Shown here: piece after piece, positions 55,420-64,000 of the stretch
Numbering within the stretch: the first letter of the stretch is position 1
Layout of the letters: each line of letters opens with the position of its first letter
Assembly: GCA_947495075.1 (NCBI GenBank)
Contig: CANLXH010000001.1
Location: 1,178,001 to 1,242,000, forward strand
Direction of reading: 5' to 3'
Source: an uncultured Croceitalea sp.
Lineage (GTDB): Bacteria > Bacteroidota > Bacteroidia > Flavobacteriales > Flavobacteriaceae
Length of the DNA: 64,000 bases
Notes under the pieces: generated by a model
What the model saw: the letters and a program-made list of their open reading frames with translations, nothing else
Told to the model about the DNA's origin: nothing
Databases searched by the model: none
Position numbers and translations under genes: made by a program

Positions 55420-58047
55420 TTAAAACAAAGTTGTTTGATCATTCTCTTTATTATTACTTCTTATACTACTACCTGTTTCATTTATATCCTCTTCATCAAT
55501 CACTTCAATATCATTTGGCGATTGTACTTCTGGTTCTTCATAAACTAGAGGTTTTAAAGTATTCACATTTTTTAGTTTTTCCGAAGTTAATTGGTTACCA
55601 AGAGCTTTTATCCCTTTAATGGTAATAAAATCTTCAATATTTACTTCCTGATTTTCTTTGGCCTCTTTGCCCCTTGGTTTTACAAATTCCAGTTCAACTA
55701 CAGGCCTCCAATCTGTTGAGATTAGCTCTAGTTGGGATTTGGGATGTTCGGTGATTATTAATTCTTCTTTATTAGTATTTTCAACTAAAAATCTTTTTAT
55801 ATAATACCGTTCCTTTTCTCCATCAAAATATACTGCAGAGATAGGTTTTTCTGGATTCCATTTCTCCAAAATAATCATATCATCATCAAAACGAGCATTA
55901 AGTTCTGGTTTAATAGTTTTTACTATTCCTTTTTGATTAATCACCAATAACAAATCGTCTGGTCTAAACTCTCCAAGTAAATCTCCCCTATCATCTACAT
56001 TTAAACGATTTACAATATCATCGAACCATATTTTACGTGGTTTAAGCGTAGACAATCCTTTTTCCTTAAGCTCAATACGTTTTACTGGATACTTGGTGAC
56101 GATGTTGCCTTTAGATGTTCGTCCTTTTATCAAAACATCTGCAAAATCTATATCCCATTTTAATTTTTTAATACTTCCAGACTGTCTAAGATGTACCGTG
56201 ATAACCTCTGCTTCTCCATTAGGGTTTGCAGAAAAATAAAGTATTTCGGAACTAGAGTTACCATTAGTTAAATCATAAAGTTTATCTCTGGTAATACTTG
56301 TTACATTAAAACGTTTAATATAGCTAGGTCCTCCTCTCCCATCTTTATAAATCATATTAAACGTAGTTCGTTTATCCTTCTTTTTAAAGACCGCTACGTG
56401 AATAATATTTTTATCAATAAAGGTTTTAGTATCAACTTTAGTTACCATCATTTCCCCTTTTTTAGTAAAAACAATGATATCATCAATATCGCTACAATCT
56501 GTAACGTATTCATCTCGTCTAAGTGAAGTTCCTATAAAGCCTTCTTCTCTATTTACGTAAAGCTTTGTATTCCGTATTACTACTTTAGTCGCTTCTATAT
56601 CATCAAAAATTCTTATTTCCGATTTACGTTCACGCCCTTTTCCATACTTCTTTTTTAATTCTTGGAAATATGCAATTGCAAAATCAACAAGATTAGCTAA
56701 GTAATTTTTGGTTTCGGCTATACGTTCCTCTAAGCTATCTAGATACTGCTTCGCTTTATCTATATCGAATTTTGAAATACGCTTAATCCGTATTTCTGTT
56801 AAACGAACAATATCTTCTTCTGTAACAGCTCTTCTGAGACTCGTGGTATGAGGTTTTAAGCCTTTATCAATAGCAGCGATGACTCCTTCCCATGTTTCTT
56901 CTTCTTCAATCTCACGATAAATACGATTTTCAATAAAAATTCGCTCTAACGAAGCAAAATGCCATTGTTCTTCTAATTCATTTAACTGAATTTCTAATTC
57001 TGCCTTAAGAAGTTCAACAGTACTATCTGTAGATCTTCGTAACATTTCAGTAACTCCCATAAAAATGGGCTTGTTATCTTCAATAATACACCCTAAAGGG
57101 GAAATAGAAGATTCGCATGCTGTAAAAGCATAAAGTGCGTCAATAGTTTTATCAGGAGAAATACCTGAAGGAAGATGTACTAAAATTTCAACGTCAGCTG
57201 CCGTATTATCCTCAATTTTTTTAATTTTTATTTTTCCTTTGTCATTGGCTTTTAAAATAGAATCTATTAAAGAAGAAGTATTAGTTCCGTAAGGTATTTC
57301 TTTGATAACTAGCGTGTTCTTGTCAAATGTTTCTATTTTAGCTCTAACACGAATTTTTCCTCCTCTTAATCCATCATTGTAGCTAGTAATATCTATGATA
57401 CCTGAAGTTGGAAAGTCAGGATATATCTTAAATCCCTTGCCTTTAAGATGTTTTATAGAAGCATCGATGAGTTCTACAAAGTTATGCGGAAGTACTTTAG
57501 TGGATAGCCCTACAGCGATACCTTCTGCGCCTTGAGCTAATAGCAACGGAAACTTAACGGGAAGGTTGACTGGCTCTTTTTTTCTTCCGTCATATGAAAG
57601 TTGCCACTCAGTGATTTTTGGGCTAAAAATTACTTCTAATGCAAACTTAGAAAGTCTAGCCTCTATGTACCTAGATGCCGCAGCTCTATCACCTGTTAAA
57701 ATGTTACCCCAGTTCCCTTGTGTATCAATTAAAAGGTCTTTCTGACCAATTTGCACCATGGCGTCCGCAATACTAGCATCACCGTGCGGATGGTATTGCA
57801 TAGTATGACCAACTACATTAGCAACTTTGTTATAGCGACCATCATCCAATTCTTTTAACGCATGCATAATTCTGCGTTGTACTGGTTTAAAACCATCTTC
57901 TATGGCGGGAACAGCACGCTCAAGGATTACATAAGATGCATAATCCAAAAACCAATCTTTATACATGCCCGTAACTCGGGTCAAGGCGTCTCCTGAAGCT
58001 TCTTCATGATTTGAAAAATCCTCATTCAAATCTTCGTTTTCATCCAT
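55420..58047 (-). CDS. parC: DNA topoisomerase IV subunit A
   Basis: 875 residues. N-terminal winged-helix and tower domains with MQYHPHGDASI and the catalytic Tyr in AASRYIEARLSKF. The C-terminal beta-pinwheel lacks the gyrase box (QRRGGKG), which supports the topoisomerase IV assignment. The extreme C-terminus is acidic. It decatenates replicated chromosomes with ParE, encoded 39 bases upstream. Confidence 0.94.
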   Translation of the reverse strand: MDENEDLNEDFSNHEEASGDALTRVTGMYKDWFLDYASYVILERAVPAIEDGFKPVQRRIMHALKELDDGRYNKVANVVGHTMQYHPHGDASIADAMVQIGQKDLLIDTQGNWGNILTGDRAAASRYIEARLSKFALEVIFSPKITEWQLSYDGRKKEPVNLPVKFPLLLAQGAEGIAVGLSTKVLPHNFVELIDASIKHLKGKGFKIYPDFPTSGIIDITSYNDGLRGGKIRVRAKIETFDKNTLVIKEIPYGTNTSSLIDSILKANDKGKIKIKKIEDNTAADVEILVHLPSGISPDKTIDALYAFTACESSISPLGCIIEDNKPIFMGVTEMLRRSTDSTVELLKAELEIQLNELEEQWHFASLERIFIENRIYREIEEEETWEGVIAAIDKGLKPHTTSLRRAVTEEDIVRLTEIRIKRISKFDIDKAKQYLDSLEERIAETKNYLANLVDFAIAYFQELKKKYGKGRERKSEIRIFDDIEATKVVIRNTKLYVNREEGFIGTSLRRDEYVTDCSDIDDIIVFTKKGEMMVTKVDTKTFIDKNIIHVAVFKKKDKRTTFNMIYKDGRGGPSYIKRFNVTSITRDKLYDLTNGNSSSEILYFSANPNGEAEVITVHLRQSGSIKKLKWDIDFADVLIKGRTSKGNIVTKYPVKRIELKEKGLSTLKPRKIWFDDIVNRLNVDDRGDLLGEFRPDDLLLVINQKGIVKTIKPELNARFDDDMIILEKWNPEKPISAVYFDGEKERYYIKRFLVENTNKEELIITEHPKSQLELISTDWRPVVELEFVKPRGKEAKENQEVNIEDFITIKGIKALGNQLTSEKLKNVNTLKPLVYEEPEVQSPNDIEVIDEEDINETGSSIRSNNKENDQTTLF

Positions 58048-58086
58048 GTATTAAATTATACATATTAATTTGGTTTATAATTGATT

Positions 58087-59931
58087 TTACTCAACTAAAT
58101 CAAGTTCTACTTTAAGGTTTTTAATAATAAATTCTTGGCGGTCTGGAGTATTTTTTCCCATGTAGAATTTTAATAGTTCTTCTATAGACATTGCCTTGTC
58201 TAGCATTACGGGTTCCAACCTAATATCATCTCCTATGAAATGCTTAAATTCATCCGGAGAGATTTCACCCAAACCTTTAAATCGAGTAATTTCTGGTTTT
58301 CCAGTTAGTTTTTCAATAGCATTCCTTCTTTCTTCATCACTATAACAATAGATAGTCTCTTTTTTATTCCTAACTCTAAATAAAGGAGTTTGCAAAATAT
58401 AAAGATGATTTTCTTTAATTAATTCAGGAAAAAACTGAAGAAAGAATGTAATTAATAATAATCGAATATGCATTCCATCAACATCAGCATCAGTTGCTAT
58501 CACTATATTATTATAGCGTAAATCTTCCATGGAATCCTCTATATTTAGAGCTGCCTGTAACAGATTAAATTCTTCGTTCTCATATACGATTTTCTTTGAC
58601 ATTCCATAAGAATTCAAAGGTTTTCCGCGCAGACTGAATACTGCTTGCGTATTTACATCTCTAGATTTGGTAATAGATCCAGAAGCTGAGTCTCCCTCAG
58701 TAATAAACAGCGTACTCTCTAACCTTCTATCTTTTTTCATGTCTTGCAGATGCACTCTACAGTCTCTAAGCTTCTTATTATGCAAGTTTGCCTTTTTAGC
58801 TCGATCCCTTGCTAATTTTCGTATTCCAGATAGTTCTTTTCGTTCTTTTTCCGCTTGTACTATTTTCTTTTGTAGCGCTTCTGCTGCTGTTGGGTTCTTA
58901 TGTAAATAGTTATCCAGATAACGACCTATAAAATCGTTTATGTAGGTTCTTACAGTTGGTAAATTTCCTCCCATATCTGTAGAACCAAGTTTTGTTTTAG
59001 TCTGACTTTCAAAAACTGGCTCCATAACTTTTATTGCTATTGCAGAAATTATAGATTTTCTAACATCCGAAGCTTCATAATTTTTCCCATAAAAATCACG
59101 AATAGTCTTAACAATAGCCTCACGAAATGCAGCTTGGTGAGTTCCTCCTTGAGTAGTATGTTGCCCATTTACAAAAGAGTGATATTCCTCGCTGTATTGA
59201 GTTTTGCTATGTGTAATAGCAACTTCAATATCATCCCCTTTTAAATGTATAATTGGATATAGGAAATCCTCTTGGTTGTTATTATCTTCTAATAAATCCT
59301 TTAAACCATTTTCTGAATGAAATTTTTCTCCATTAAAAACAATAGTTAGTCCCGGGTTTAGGTATACATAATTCTTGAGCATGCGTTCCACATACTCGTT
59401 TCTATATTTAAACTTTTTGAAAATAATTTCATCTGGTATGAAGCTTACCTGGGTTCCTTTTCTTTTAGTAGACTCTACTAATTCTTCATTAACCAAATTT
59501 CCTGCTTTAAACTCAGCAGCTTTGGATTTACCATCTCTTATTGATTCTACCTTGAAATAGTTCGAAAGTGCATTAACCGCTTTTGTGCCAACCCCATTTA
59601 ACCCGACAGACTTTTTAAAAGCACGAGAATCATACTTCCCTCCGGTATTCATCTTAGAGACAACATCTACTACTTTACCTAGGGGAATGCCACGACCATA
59701 ATCACGAACACGTACTTCACTGTCTTTAATTACAATCTCAATGGTTTTACCTGCACCCATGACGAACTCATCGATACAGTTATCTATTACTTCTTTTAAA
59801 AGAATGTAAATACCATCATCAGCAGAAGAACCGTCTCCAAGCTTTCCAATATACATCCCTGGACGCATACGAATATGCTCTTTCCAATCGAGGGAACGTA
59901 TATTGTCTTCGGTATATTGGGTATTTGCCAT
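58087..59931 (-). CDS. parE: DNA topoisomerase IV subunit B
   Basis: 614 residues. GHKL ATPase motifs [21 protein letters not shown] and [13 protein letters not shown], transducer domain, and TOPRIM motifs [10 protein letters not shown] and [10 protein letters not shown]. The short length and the parC neighbour support topoisomerase IV rather than gyrase B. Upstream of parC by 39 bases, the two form an operon. Confidence 0.95.
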   Translation of the reverse strand: MANTQYTEDNIRSLDWKEHIRMRPGMYIGKLGDGSSADDGIYILLKEVIDNCIDEFVMGAGKTIEIVIKDSEVRVRDYGRGIPLGKVVDVVSKMNTGGKYDSRAFKKSVGLNGVGTKAVNALSNYFKVESIRDGKSKAAEFKAGNLVNEELVESTKRKGTQVSFIPDEIIFKKFKYRNEYVERMLKNYVYLNPGLTIVFNGEKFHSENGLKDLLEDNNNQEDFLYPIIHLKGDDIEVAITHSKTQYSEEYHSFVNGQHTTQGGTHQAAFREAIVKTIRDFYGKNYEASDVRKSIISAIAIKVMEPVFESQTKTKLGSTDMGGNLPTVRTYINDFIGRYLDNYLHKNPTAAEALQKKIVQAEKERKELSGIRKLARDRAKKANLHNKKLRDCRVHLQDMKKDRRLESTLFITEGDSASGSITKSRDVNTQAVFSLRGKPLNSYGMSKKIVYENEEFNLLQAALNIEDSMEDLRYNNIVIATDADVDGMHIRLLLITFFLQFFPELIKENHLYILQTPLFRVRNKKETIYCYSDEERRNAIEKLTGKPEITRFKGLGEISPDEFKHFIGDDIRLEPVMLDKAMSIEELLKFYMGKNTPDRQEFIIKNLKVELDLVE

Positions 59932-60036
59932 TAAAAACTGGATTATCCTCGCTAATATAGAATTTAGGAAGAAAAATCAAAATGTAAGCAAGGGAAAGTA
60001 ATCAACAAAAGCGTAAAATGATTGTTGATAGTTAAA

Positions 60037-61131
60037 TTAAACGTTGAACCTAAAGTGCATCACATCGCCATCTTTTACCGTATACTCTTTTCCTTCAACA
60101 CGCATTTTACCAGCTTCTTTTACTTTAGCTTCACTACCGTATTCAATATAATCTGAATAAGAAATTACTTCAGCTCTAATAAAACCCTTTTCAAAGTCTG
60201 TATGTATAACCCCTGCAGCTTGTGGAGCAGTTGCTCCAACCGGAATCGTCCATGCACGAACTTCTTTAACCCCAGCTGTAAAATACGTTTCTAAATTTAG
60301 CAATTTATAGGCTCCACGAATTAGTTTAGCAGAGCCTGGTTCCGAAAGACCTAAATCTTCTAAAAACATTTGTCGTTCATCAAAAGTTTCTAGCTCTGTA
60401 ATATCAGCTTCTGTTCCTACTGCAAGAAAGATTACTTCAGCATTTTCACTAGCAACTGCAGCTTTTACTTTTTCAACATAAGAATTTCCATTAACCGCTC
60501 CATCCTCATCAACATTACAAACATACATCACTGGTTTGTCCGTAATTAATTGTAAAGGCTTTACATATTCTATTTTATCATCATTGTTAACAATGATTGC
60601 TCTAACGGATTTACCAGCTTCTAAACCTTCTTTTAAAGTAATTAAAACAGCCTCTTCTTTTTGGGCATCTTTATTGCCTGTCTTTGCTGCTCTTTTTACT
60701 TTATCAAGCTTTTTATCAACGCTTTCCAAATCTTTAAGCTGCAATTCTATATCAATGGTTTCTTTGTCCCTTATAGGGTCAACAGAACCATCAACATGAA
60801 CAATATTATCATTATCAAAACAACGTAAAACATGTAAAATAGCATCTGTTTCTCTAATATTTCCTAGGAATTGATTACCTAATCCCTCTCCTTTACTAGC
60901 CCCTTTTACTAAACCCGCAATATCAACAATCTCTACTGTGGCAGGAATCACTTTTTCTGGACTAACCAAAGATTCTAATTTTTCTAATCTTGAATCTGGA
61001 ACATTTACAACACCAATATTAGGTTCAATTGTGCAAAATGGAAAATTTGCGCTTTGCGCTTTAGCATTAGACAAGCAATTAAAAAGTGTTGATTTACCAA
61101 CATTTGGGAGTCCTACAATTCCAGCTTTCAT
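60037..61131 (-). CDS. ychF: YchF/Ola1 family P-loop ATPase
   Basis: 364 residues. Walker A GLPNVGKSTLF and DIAGLVKGAS (G3), the CNVDE (G4-like) motif that gives ATP preference, and a C-terminal TGS domain (about 280-362). It associates with the ribosome and is involved in stress responses. A TATATTTG box lies at 61150-61157 (minus strand), just upstream of the ATG. Confidence 0.95.
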   Translation of the reverse strand: MKAGIVGLPNVGKSTLFNCLSNAKAQSANFPFCTIEPNIGVVNVPDSRLEKLESLVSPEKVIPATVEIVDIAGLVKGASKGEGLGNQFLGNIRETDAILHVLRCFDNDNIVHVDGSVDPIRDKETIDIELQLKDLESVDKKLDKVKRAAKTGNKDAQKEEAVLITLKEGLEAGKSVRAIIVNNDDKIEYVKPLQLITDKPVMYVCNVDEDGAVNGNSYVEKVKAAVASENAEVIFLAVGTEADITELETFDERQMFLEDLGLSEPGSAKLIRGAYKLLNLETYFTAGVKEVRAWTIPVGATAPQAAGVIHTDFEKGFIRAEVISYSDYIEYGSEAKVKEAGKMRVEGKEYTVKDGDVMHFRFNV

Positions 61132-61195
61132 CTTAAAGTTTTAAGGCTGCAAATATAAGGTGAAGTTTTATATGAAAATACTAAATTAAAGAGGA

Positions 61196-61321
61196 TTAAA
61201 ATCCTTGGAAAAACAGATATCCTAAAAGTATAAATAAGCCTAGTATCCCTAGTATGGCAATAGCTGAAAGAATACATCCAATGTCTTTCCAAATTCCTGA
61301 GTATTCTTTTTCTTCTTTCAT
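61196..61321 (-). CDS. Small membrane peptide (41 aa)
   Basis: A 41-codon frame: charged start (MKEEKEYSGIWKD), then a 25-residue hydrophobic stretch (about 15-38) and a short end. It reads like a real single-pass peptide. The ATG directly abuts the T-run of the ferredoxin terminator, so it must be expressed by read-through or from a start at the very edge of that hairpin. Neither a promoter nor a homologue is known to me. Confidence 0.5.
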   Translation of the reverse strand: MKEEKEYSGIWKDIGCILSAIAILGILGLFILLGYLFFQGF

Positions 61322-61349
61322 AAAAAAACCCGAATCAATTTGATTCAGG
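61322..61349 (-). terminator. Terminator after the ferredoxin gene
   Basis: On the minus strand CCTGAATC pairs with GATTCGGG (one wobble) around AAATT, followed by seven T. It lies 24 bases after the ferredoxin stop codon and ends at the ATG of the 41-residue peptide. Confidence 0.8.
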
Positions 61350-61372
61350 TAAAATTAATCGTTTTTTAATTC

Positions 61373-61726
61373 TTAACCTTCTGGATGCATAAACTTCTGT
61401 TTACCTAGAAGTTCTTCCTCAGTCTCCACTCTATCTTCATCAGGAACACAACAATCAACTGGGCAAACAGCAGCACACTGAGGTTCTTCATGAAATCCCA
61501 TACATTCGGTGCATTTATCTGGTGATATATAGTAAACTTCGTCACTGATTGGTTCTTGAACTTCGTCCGCATTAACAGCTTTTCCATCTGGCAGAACAAT
61601 GTCTCCTACTAATGATGTTCCATCGCTATAACGCCATTCATCTGCTCCCTCATAAATTGCCGTATTTGGACATTCTGGCTCACATGCCCCACAGTTAATA
61701 CATTCATCTGTAATAATAATTGCCAT
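61373..61726 (-). CDS. 2[4Fe-4S] ferredoxin
   Basis: 117 residues. The first cluster motif is [12 protein letters not shown]; the second is [18 protein letters not shown] with the insert between Cys residues typical of Allochromatium-type ferredoxins, followed by VDCC. An acidic insert of about 45 residues separates the two motifs. It carries low-potential electrons, possibly to the neighbouring reductase. A promoter with both elements lies at 61777-61807. Confidence 0.93.
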   Translation of the reverse strand: MAIIITDECINCGACEPECPNTAIYEGADEWRYSDGTSLVGDIVLPDGKAVNADEVQEPISDEVYYISPDKCTECMGFHEEPQCAAVCPVDCCVPDEDRVETEEELLGKQKFMHPEG

Positions 61727-61776
61727 ATTTTTCTTTTTCTAATGCCTAACTCATTTCAGCATCGCTTATTTTTACA

Positions 61777-61807
61777 CAAAAATAACCCCCACTAATTTAG
61801 TGTACAA
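61777..61807 (-). promoter_or_regulatory. Bacteroidota-type promoter for the ferredoxin gene
   Basis: On the minus strand TTG (61807-61805) and TATTTTTG (61784-61777) are separated by 20 bases, matching consensus at both elements. Transcription would begin near 61770, about 44 bases before the ATG. Another exact -7 match, TATATTTG, is at 61805-61812. Confidence 0.5.
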
Positions 61808-61812
61808 ATATA

Positions 61813-62859
61813 ATGACAGCAGACAGCCCAATTTCGCAAGCTTTTGTTAAACTCGGTAAATTTCTTCTTGATTTTTGCGATAATACTAAACAAAGTAAGA
61901 CATCTTGGAATAAGAAATTAGAGCAACAAATTCAAATAGCTTCACAGCAAAATGCATGGTTTACAGAAGATAATATTCACTTTGCGCTTAAACAATGGGG
62001 AACGCTTCTAACAAAAGATAATCTAGATATTTGGTTGTCTGGTTATACAAAGAATAAAAATCAGTCAGAAAAAATCGTAACTATAGTAATGGCAGGAAAT
62101 ATACCTCTTGTCGGTTTTCATGATTTTATTTGTGTTTTATTGTCTGGTCATAAAGTTTTGGCCAAATTGTCTTCAAATGATAAAGTACTACTGCCTTTTA
62201 TCTCGGAATATTTAGCATGCGTTGATAGTGTATTTAAAAATAGAATAGTTTTTACGGACAAAAAATTGCAAAATTTTGATGCCGTAATTGCAACAGGAAG
62301 TAATAATACTGGACGCTATTTTGACTATTATTTTGGCAAGCATCCTAACATAATAAGAAAAAATAGAAATTCTGTTGCCGTTATATCTGGTGATGAATCC
62401 AACGAAGAATTAAAACCATTGGGAGAAGACATTTTTAGATATTTTGGACTTGGGTGTAGAAGTGTTTCTAAGTTATTTATTCCTGAAGATTATGATTTTG
62501 CCAATTTTTACGAAGCTATATATGAGTATAATACGGTAATTAATAACAATAAATACGCTAATAACTATGATTATAACAAAGCTGTTTTTTTAATGTCTAA
62601 CTTTAATCTTCGTGATAATAACTTTTTACTTTTAAAAGAAGATAATAGCTATGGCTCACCAATTGGAACGCTATACTTTGAATATTACACCAATCTAAGT
62701 AAGCTCAAGGAAAAGCTAAAGGCAGATAAAAAACACCTACAGTGTATTGTCTCCAATACATCTATTGAAGGGACTATCCCCTTTGGGACTACTCAAAACC
62801 CAAGTTTAAATGACTATGCAGATGGTGTTGATACAATGGAATTTCTATTAAAAATATAA
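61813..62859 (+). CDS. LuxC-like acyl-CoA reductase
   Basis: 348 residues, aldehyde-dehydrogenase-like fold of the LuxC branch. Visible segments are VMAGNIPLVGFHDF (dinucleotide site), LAKLSSNDK, ATGSNNTGRYFDYYF and GLGCRSVSKLF with the likely catalytic Cys. It would reduce acyl-CoA to aldehyde. There are no other lux genes, so bioluminescence is not implied. Divergent from ferredoxin and 84 bases upstream of serC; the trio is a common flavobacterial neighbourhood from memory. Confidence 0.85.
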   Translation: MTADSPISQAFVKLGKFLLDFCDNTKQSKTSWNKKLEQQIQIASQQNAWFTEDNIHFALKQWGTLLTKDNLDIWLSGYTKNKNQSEKIVTIVMAGNIPLVGFHDFICVLLSGHKVLAKLSSNDKVLLPFISEYLACVDSVFKNRIVFTDKKLQNFDAVIATGSNNTGRYFDYYFGKHPNIIRKNRNSVAVISGDESNEELKPLGEDIFRYFGLGCRSVSKLFIPEDYDFANFYEAIYEYNTVINNNKYANNYDYNKAVFLMSNFNLRDNNFLLLKEDNSYGSPIGTLYFEYYTNLSKLKEKLKADKKHLQCIVSNTSIEGTIPFGTTQNPSLNDYADGVDTMEFLLKI

Positions 62860-62943
62860 ATCTACCTTATGAGTTTACCGTTCTCCTAAATTTTAAGACC
62901 TTTACAGCTTAATTTTTTTGATACTCAACCAAATTCATAAATC

Positions 62944-64000
62944 ATGAAAAAACATAATTTTAGTGCAGGTCCATGCATTCTTCCTACCGAGGTGATGAAA
63001 AAAGCAGCTGAAGCTGTTGTAGAATTAGATGAAAGTGGGTTATCACTAATAGAGATATCACATAGAAGCTCTGCCTTTGTAGAAATTATGGAAAATGCTA
63101 GGTCTTTAGCTATAGAACTACTTGGTTTAAATAATAAGGGATATACTGCTCTCTTTTTACAAGGTGGTGCTAGTATGCAATTTCTAGCGGTTGCCTACAA
63201 CTTATTAGAAAAAAGAGCTGGTTATGTAAACACAGGGACCTGGAGTTTAAAAGCAATTAAAGAAGCTCGATTGTTTGGAGATGTTATAGAAGTAGCATCT
63301 TCGCAAGAGCAAAACTTTAATTTTATACCTAAAGGGTACGAAATTCCAGCTGGACTAGATTATTTTCATATTACATCTAACAATACAATTTTTGGCACTC
63401 AGCTTAAGAAGTTTCCTCAAGTAGACTGTCCTCTAATTTGTGACATGAGTTCTGATATTTTCTCACGTCAACTAGACTTTTCGCAATTTGACTTGATTTA
63501 TGCTGGAGCACAAAAAAATATGGGACCTGCAGGAACAACTCTAGTTGTTGTAAAAGATGATATTTTAGGAAAGGTTTCAAGAAAGATACCTTCTATGTTA
63601 GACTATAAAACACATATTGCTAAAGACAGTATGTTTAACACTCCACCAGTATTTCCTGTTTATGTCTCTATGCTAACAATGCAATGGCTTAAAGATTTAG
63701 GTGGTATTTCAGCAATAGAAGAAATTAATGATAAAAAAGCAAACCTTATCTATTCAGAGATTGATTTAAATCCTGTTTTTTCAGGTTTTGCCGCTAAAGA
63801 AGACCGCTCTAACATGAATGCTACATTTAATATCACAGATGACACCTTAAAAGAAATATTTGATAAGAATTGTAAAGAAGCAGGTATTAATGGTATTAAC
63901 GGTCACCGCTCTGTTGGTGGTTATCGTGCATCCATGTATAATGCACTTTCTTTAGAGAGCGTGGGTACTTTGGTAGATATTATGAGTGAATTAGAACGTA
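62944..64000 (+). CDS. serC: Phosphoserine aminotransferase (3' end cut by window edge)
   Basis: Starts at ATG 62944 and continues to the last base (about 352 residues visible; the family is about 355, so only the last few residues are missing). Motifs: FSAGPCILP at the start, HRSSAFVEIM, FLQGGASMQF, and the PLP Lys in YAGAQKNMGPAG. It transfers an amino group to 3-phosphohydroxypyruvate in serine synthesis and serves pyridoxal synthesis in some bacteria. Serine is also the precursor used by the cysE-cysM pair in this window. Confidence 0.95.
   Translation, partial: MKKHNFSAGPCILPTEVMKKAAEAVVELDESGLSLIEISHRSSAFVEIMENARSLAIELLGLNNKGYTALFLQGGASMQFLAVAYNLLEKRAGYVNTGTWSLKAIKEARLFGDVIEVASSQEQNFNFIPKGYEIPAGLDYFHITSNNTIFGTQLKKFPQVDCPLICDMSSDIFSRQLDFSQFDLIYAGAQKNMGPAGTTLVVVKDDILGKVSRKIPSMLDYKTHIAKDSMFNTPPVFPVYVSMLTMQWLKDLGGISAIEEINDKKANLIYSEIDLNPVFSGFAAKEDRSNMNATFNITDDTLKEIFDKNCKEAGINGINGHRSVGGYRASMYNALSLESVGTLVDIMSELER

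Noticed and set aside
1-64000. CRISPR arrays, insertion sequences, prophage, tRNA and rRNA
   Set aside because: No regularly spaced repeats, transposase or integrase genes, and no cloverleaf or rRNA sequence recognised by eye.

Overview
The window looks like a chromosomal segment of a marine-type member of the Flavobacteriaceae (Bacteroidota). The DNA is AT-rich, genes have little or no Shine-Dalgarno signal, and several upstream regions carry the TTG-N(17-23)-TAnnTTTG promoter of this phylum. Lineage markers include a PorX-type response regulator with a PglZ domain (type IX secretion control), a fused LpxC-FabZ, a bifunctional HisB, lipoprotein dipeptidase and M16 protease genes, and a LytS/LytTR pair beside a TonB-plug outer-membrane protein. 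I see no CRISPR array, insertion sequence, prophage, tRNA or rRNA.

Layout. 1-4.9 kb (minus): a hybrid kinase, a stand-alone receiver, a membrane-anchored HEAT-repeat protein and the start of a family 2 glycosyltransferase; the last three overlap. 5-9 kb: single housekeeping or unknown genes (M19 dipeptidase, hotdog thioesterase, DUF72, a flavobacterial 136-residue protein, DUF2461). 9-10.7 kb: overlapping cysE-cysM for cysteine synthesis, then a palindromic repeat. 11-18.9 kb: tandem alpha/beta hydrolases, CorA, DUF418, a MoxR/ChlI-like ATPase with its VWA partner, and DUF1853. 18.9-23.4 kb: a divergent cassette of an outer-membrane receptor-like protein and a LytS/LytTR two-component system, apparently somewhat richer in G+C than its neighbours.

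23.4-30.6 kb (minus): a complete, tightly packed histidine operon, hisG-D-C-B-H-A-F-IE. It is preceded by a 14-codon leader peptide gene with four His codons and a strong terminator, which is a classic attenuator arrangement. Upstream lie a prohibitin-like protein, a membrane VWA protein and fabG. 34.4-44.3 kb (minus): an M16 protease lipoprotein, then sucD, an LpxD-like acyltransferase, efp, lpxA, lpxC-fabZ, lpxD and an HD phosphohydrolase, which is the lipid A cluster.

44.5-49 kb (plus): porX, tsaE, a 45-residue exported peptide gene with its own repeat-rich upstream region and terminator, a membrane protein, alanine dehydrogenase and a small anchored protein. 49-64 kb: proline dehydrogenase, aroB, a small acidic protein, DinB, Lrp/AsnC, a small lipoprotein, TerC, a sterol-desaturase-like enzyme, parE-parC (topoisomerase IV), ychF, a 41-residue membrane peptide, a 2[4Fe-4S] ferredoxin, a LuxC-like acyl-CoA reductase and serC, which runs off the end.

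Most of the window is core metabolism. The points I rate as most worth following are the his leader/attenuator, the kinase-receiver-HEAT-glycosyltransferase module, the small exported peptide unit with its operator-like repeats, and the two copies of a palindromic repeat placed between convergent genes.
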